Assembly: GCA_937897665.1 (NCBI GenBank)
Contig: CALCPB010001009.1
Span: 1-7,543 of the forward strand
Direction of reading: 5' to 3'
Length of the DNA stretch: 7,543 nt
Origin: an uncultured Halomicronema sp.
GTDB lineage: Bacteria > Cyanobacteriota > Cyanobacteriia > Phormidesmidales > Phormidesmidaceae
Positions within the stretch are counted from its first letter, which is position 1. Each line of letters opens with the position of its first letter. Below the pieces are notes generated by a model, which was given only the letters and a program-made list of their open reading frames with translations, did not search any database and was not told the origin of the DNA. Positions 6,275 through 7,543 of the stretch are shown piece after piece. The position numbers were made by a program, and so were the translations under genes.

Positions 6275-7543
6275 ATGGTAATGCCCCTCCTCAAACGGTA
6301 TGGTCTAGCTCTCAAAAGATATAAATGGGTAGGGCTAGCCGCTTTTCTAGGCACTGTGGGGGTCTCAAGTCTCTTTGCCCTACAGGAGCCGACGATCGAA
6401 GAGAAATTCAAGTCAGAAGGGGTCTTGGTGCAAAATACCCCGGTTGTTTCGTTTACCACCACTGGGGTCGAGCTACAGCAGCAAGGTCAAGGAATTATCA
6501 CTAGAGATTTTTTATTGGCTGATATTTTACTTGAGCAAGTAGCGACTCAGTTAGCTGCCGGCGGGCTCGAAATAGCGCCGAACGAAATCCGTGAGAATAC
6601 TAGTATCAATATCAAAACGGCTGGGGAAGAAGGCGGTGCCCTACAGAGCGTGAACGTGGGATACACTGCTGGCGATCCGGAAGAAGCTGAAGCGGTCTTA
6701 TCGGTTTTGTTTCAGGGCATGGTAGAGCTGAGTCGGGTAACCAACCGAGCTCGTTTAGGCACCATCGTATCGGCCTTAAATGAGCGATTGCCTGATATTG
6801 AGACTGAACTTAGAGAAGCAGAACAGGCGCTGGAAGCCTACGATCGCCTAGAAGGGCCAGCTATTCAAGCCGCATTGGATGGCAGTTTGCTAACCGCAAT
6901 CTCAAGCAGCCAAAATCAACGGCGGCAAAATCTGATTACGCTAGCAGGCATTGATGCTCAAATGCAAAACCTGCAGGCACGATTGGGACTCTCTCCTGAG
7001 GCCGCTTACGCGTCATCAGCCTTAAGCGCAGATCCCATTCTGGCTCAACTGCGGGCCCAAATTTATGATGTCGAATCGCAGTTGCAAATCTTGTCCAAAG
7101 ATTTGCGCCCGGCTCATCCCACCATGATTGAGCTGCAGAACAATTTAAGTGTCTTTAACCAACAGCTGAGCGAACGAGCCGCTGAACTCATCGGCGGGGG
7201 CGGCCGGTTGGCAGCCCTGCCCAGTGCTAATGCTGTCCGTCAAAACAGCAATTTAGATCCGGCTAGGGCAGCATTAGCTGACCAACTGGTAGGGCTGGAT
7301 ACTCAACGTGATGCTTTGATTACGCAGCAGCAAGTGCTGCAACAGTCAGAAGTGCAACTACGAGAGGCCTACGCTCGCTTACCGAACAAACAGCTAGAAC
7401 GCGATCGCTTAGCTCAACAGGTGGCGTTAAAACGAGCCTTATATGACCAAGTGCAAGCCAAGCGGATTGACGCTGAAGCCGCTGAAGCCGAAACGGTCAG
7501 CAGCTTATCTGTGGCTAGTCCGCCGTCTACCTCACCATTGCCG
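6275..7543 (+). CDS. Wzc/GumC-like polysaccharide chain-length regulator (partial, runs off the right edge)
   Basis: The frame is open from the ATG at 6275 to the window end (423 codons, no stop). It encodes the N-terminal part of an inner-membrane polysaccharide co-polymerase that controls chain length and contacts the Wza-like exporter. A basic N-terminus leads into a membrane span at about 19-36 (WVGLAAFLGTVGVSSLFA). A periplasmic domain with coiled-coil-like helices follows (about 169-195 and 332-403). DLRPAHPTMIELQ (276-288) and LPNKQLERDRLAQQV (369-383) with a following ALYDQVQ match cyanobacterial Wzc-like and GNVR-type sequences. The second membrane span and any C-terminal BY-kinase domain would lie beyond the edge, so whether it is a kinase cannot be told. 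An in-frame ATG at 6281 is a possible alternative start. No strong ribosome binding site is seen. Confidence 0.88.
   Translation, partial: MVMPLLKRYGLALKRYKWVGLAAFLGTVGVSSLFALQEPTIEEKFKSEGVLVQNTPVVSFTTTGVELQQQGQGIITRDFLLADILLEQVATQLAAGGLEIAPNEIRENTSINIKTAGEEGGALQSVNVGYTAGDPEEAEAVLSVLFQGMVELSRVTNRARLGTIVSALNERLPDIETELREAEQALEAYDRLEGPAIQAALDGSLLTAISSSQNQRRQNLITLAGIDAQMQNLQARLGLSPEAAYASSALSADPILAQLRAQIYDVESQLQILSKDLRPAHPTMIELQNNLSVFNQQLSERAAELIGGGGRLAALPSANAVRQNSNLDPARAALADQLVGLDTQRDALITQQQVLQQSEVQLREAYARLPNKQLERDRLAQQVALKRALYDQVQAKRIDAEAAEAETVSSLSVASPPSTSPLP

Overview
This window looks like cyanobacterial chromosome, probably from a Leptolyngbya-like or related lineage, though the genus is a guess. 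Two things support this. The HIP1 octamer GCGATCGC occurs five times (1229, 1970, 2097, 2407 and 7401, with several one-base variants). The gene families are also typical: a cyanobacterial 1-Cys peroxiredoxin, a small cyanobacterial conserved protein, a cyanoexosortase with its partner, and cyanobacterial Wza-like and Wzc-like proteins. I see no insertion sequence, tRNA, rRNA, CRISPR array or phage gene.

Left part (1-1415). A possible last few codons of an upstream gene (2-55) is followed by a gap with a 7-bp hairpin. A complete 1-Cys peroxiredoxin gene (278-913) comes next and ends at a near-perfect intrinsic terminator (944-975). A small conserved hypothetical gene (1077-1415) runs on the minus strand towards it, with a weaker hairpin between the two.

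Middle (1416-4616). A 353-bp divergent intergenic region carries a perfect 16-bp palindrome. It precedes three close plus-strand genes: a DegT/DnrJ/EryC1 sugar aminotransferase, an exosortase (best fit cyanoexosortase B) starting 4 nt later, and the membrane-anchored exosortase partner (EpsI-like, cyanoexosortase B system-associated) 30 nt after that.

Right part (4617-7543). After 139 bp holding a 9-bp spaced inverted repeat comes a Wza-like outer-membrane polysaccharide export gene that is split into two reading frames. The first piece (4756-5214) carries the signal segment and a Pro-rich linker. The second (about 5211-6206) carries the export and SLBB domains. The break coincides with a run of five T next to a TAG stop, and one extra T would restore a 483-residue protein. 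A Wzc/GumC-like chain-length regulator starts at 6275 and runs off the right edge.

Together these genes look like part of an extracellular polysaccharide locus. The aminotransferase would make an amino-sugar nucleotide. The Wza-like and Wzc-like proteins would control chain length and carry polymer across the envelope. The exosortase pair would process PEP-CTERM-tagged surface proteins, none of which is encoded in the window. The point most worth checking is whether the frameshift in the export gene is real.
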